Assembly (NCBI RefSeq): GCF_000744835.1
Contig: NZ_JQMS01000001.1
Span: 2,170,001 to 2,234,000 of the forward strand
DNA from: Flavobacterium sp. 83
Lineage (GTDB): Bacteria > Bacteroidota > Bacteroidia > Flavobacteriales > Flavobacteriaceae
Length of the DNA: 64,000 nt
Reading direction: 5' to 3'
This document shows positions 62,898-64,000 of the stretch, piece after piece (position 1 is the first letter of the stretch; each line of letters begins with the position of its first letter). A program made the position numbers and the translations under genes. Under the pieces are notes generated by a model. The model was not told the origin of the DNA, did not search any database, and saw nothing but the letters and a program-made list of their open reading frames with translations.

Positions 62898-63205
62898 AAT
62901 TATTATTTTTTGTTAGTAAATCTTATGTATGATGGTAATGGCTATTCTAAAGATGCATCGTCTGTTTTTTTAATGAATTGTATTTTTACATTCCAAAGGC
63001 ATAGTAGTAGAAAGTAAGGTCGCCGGCATATTTTCTTTCAAGCATTATGGCACCTTGTTGGGATTTTACAGCTTCAATAAAAGACCTAACAGTTGATAGA
63101 GGTCTATTATTTAAGGAAGTAATTAAAAATCCCTCTTTGATGTTTGAATATTGTTTCAGTTTTCCATCATAATATTAAAAAAACAGTTTCCAATTTTTAA
63201 ATTAT
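62898..63205. other. Intergenic region with the PDZ remnant
   Basis: Between the acs-like and E1-alpha genes. Apart from the HtrA-like remnant it holds an A/T-rich 88-bp leader before E1-alpha with no strong promoter or terminator that I could see. Confidence 0.5.
62986..63174 (-). pseudogene. Remnant of an HtrA/DegP-like protease (C-terminal PDZ end)
   Basis: A 62-codon open stretch without a proper start codon, ending with TAA at 62986. The translation (IKEGFLITSLNNRPLSTVRS, then KSQQGAIMLERKYAGDLTFY, then YYAFGM) closely matches the last part of the second PDZ domain of Bacteroidota HtrA-like proteases, including the YYAFG C-terminus. An in-frame stop lies right upstream and the 31-nt gap to the acetyl-CoA synthetase gene leaves no room for the protease body. 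The gene has been deleted down to this tail. Confidence 0.72.
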
Positions 63206-64000
63206 CTAGGATTGTTCCAATGTTGAAATATCTCCTTCCGGTAAACCCAGTTCTCGGGCTTTTAGTAATCGACGTAAAATTTTCCCACTTCGAGTTTTAG
63301 GAATGCTGTCGACAAATTCAATTTCTTTTGGAGCAACTGCCGGACCCATTTCTTTTCGGGCGAAACCCATAATGTCCATTTTAGTTTCTTCATTGGGCAG
63401 TTTCCCGGTTTTCAAGACCACAAATGCTTTTACTAACTCACCAATCGTAGGTTCAGGTTTTCCAATTACTGCCGCTTCGGCCACTGCAGGATGTCGCATT
63501 AAGGTACTTTCAACTTCAAAAGGCCCTACCATATGTCCTGAAGTTTTGATAATATCATCGGCACGACCGATAAACCAGAAATATCCATCAGCATCCTTTT
63601 TCGCTAAGTCCCCGCTGAGATACCAGTCCCCGATAAAGCATTTTTTATAGCGTTCTTCTTCATGCAAATACGCCCTAAATAAGGAAGGAAATCCTTTTTT
63701 TAAAACTAGATGACCTTGGATATTAGGCTCTGTAATTATTTTTAGTTGGTTTTCATGTACTGTTGCAATCGCAATGTCAATTCCGGGCATAGGTTTCCCC
63801 ATCGAGCCTGGTTTTACTTTCATGGAAGGATAATTAGCAATCATGATACCTCCGGTTTCGGTTTGCCACCAATTGTCCAGAATAGGGAAACCAAAATTCT
63901 CCTGACCCCAAATCACGGCTTCGGCATGAAGTGGTTCGCCTACACTTAAAATTAACCGTAGCTTTTCAAGATGATATGCTGTAATAGGTTTAATATCCAT
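63206..64000 (-). CDS. acsA: Acetyl-CoA synthetase, C-terminal part cut by window edge
   Basis: 264 residues of the C-terminal half of an AMP-forming acyl-CoA synthetase. Seen: [16 protein letters not shown] (the core motif A5 region), [39 protein letters not shown] (A7-A8), and [13 protein letters not shown] with the regulatory, acetylatable Lys. The WWQTE form and overall pattern fit acetyl-CoA synthetase. The open frame runs to the right edge, so the N-terminal half lies outside. It is the first gene seen of the minus-strand island. Confidence 0.9.
   Translation of the reverse strand: MDIKPITAYHLEKLRLILSVGEPLHAEAVIWGQENFGFPILDNWWQTETGGIMIANYPSMKVKPGSMGKPMPGIDIAIATVHENQLKIITEPNIQGHLVLKKGFPSLFRAYLHEEERYKKCFIGDWYLSGDLAKKDADGYFWFIGRADDIIKTSGHMVGPFEVESTLMRHPAVAEAAVIGKPEPTIGELVKAFVVLKTGKLPNEETKMDIMGFARKEMGPAVAPKEIEFVDSIPKTRSGKILRRLLKARELGLPEGDISTLEQS

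Overview
The window is a stretch of chromosome from a member of the Bacteroidota, almost certainly Flavobacterium or a close relative. The DNA is AT-rich. Start codons lack Shine-Dalgarno sequences and sit behind A-rich leaders, and several promoters fit the Bacteroidota pattern TTTG-N18-20-TAnnTTTG. The gene content agrees: a TonB-dependent receptor with a carboxypeptidase-D-like N-terminal domain, small lipoproteins and membrane proteins of families mainly known from flavobacteria, an acyl-CoA reductase in the serine operon, and Flavobacterium-type REP-like intergenic repeats. No rRNA, tRNA, CRISPR array, IS element or prophage was seen.

From 1 to about 45 kb the region is mostly housekeeping. 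It holds a truncated membrane-anchored helical-repeat protein, a TIGR02757 protein, a LolD-type ATPase and msrA; the serC/serA/acyl-CoA-reductase cluster with a divergent ferredoxin (5.0-8.9 kb); a large TonB receptor (9.8-12.5 kb); ychF; topoisomerase IV parE-parC (14.8-19.4 kb); a DUF294/CBS protein with an exonuclease; terC; a murQ operon of small genes (23.6-26.1 kb); a ZIP transporter; RNA and small-molecule methyltransferases, including rlmD; two histidine kinases without a nearby regulator; cysM-cysE; an Smr-domain protein; an EamA/RarD permease; and a cysteine desulfurase.

From 45.3 to 51.1 kb five tightly packed minus-strand genes join an Mla-type MCE lipid transporter (permease, ATPase, MCE protein) to a GH130 protein and a glycosyltransferase 4 fused to an alpha/alpha-toroid domain. 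This looks like an envelope-building operon.

From 51.5 kb to the right edge every gene is on the minus strand, and the set resembles a stress and energy island: universal stress protein, DUF2061 protein, CbpA and CbpM; a phospholipase-D-like protein; a CBS-domain site-2 protease; a D-2-hydroxyacid dehydrogenase; a free-standing acyl carrier protein; pyruvate-dehydrogenase-type E2, E1-beta and E1-alpha with a zinc-ribbon protein between the E1 subunits; the decayed C-terminal PDZ end of an HtrA-like protease; and acetyl-CoA synthetase, cut by the window edge.

The most notable element lies inside this island, at about 54.2-55.6 kb: a retron-type reverse transcriptase with YADD, an NAxxH-like motif and VTG. 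Directly upstream is a roughly 150-nt structured non-coding segment with two strong hairpins whose ends can pair with each other (candidate msr-msd RNA), and upstream of that a 41-codon ORF. A terminator closes the unit. No standard retron effector gene is next to it, so the retron is either an orphan or uses an unrecognised partner.
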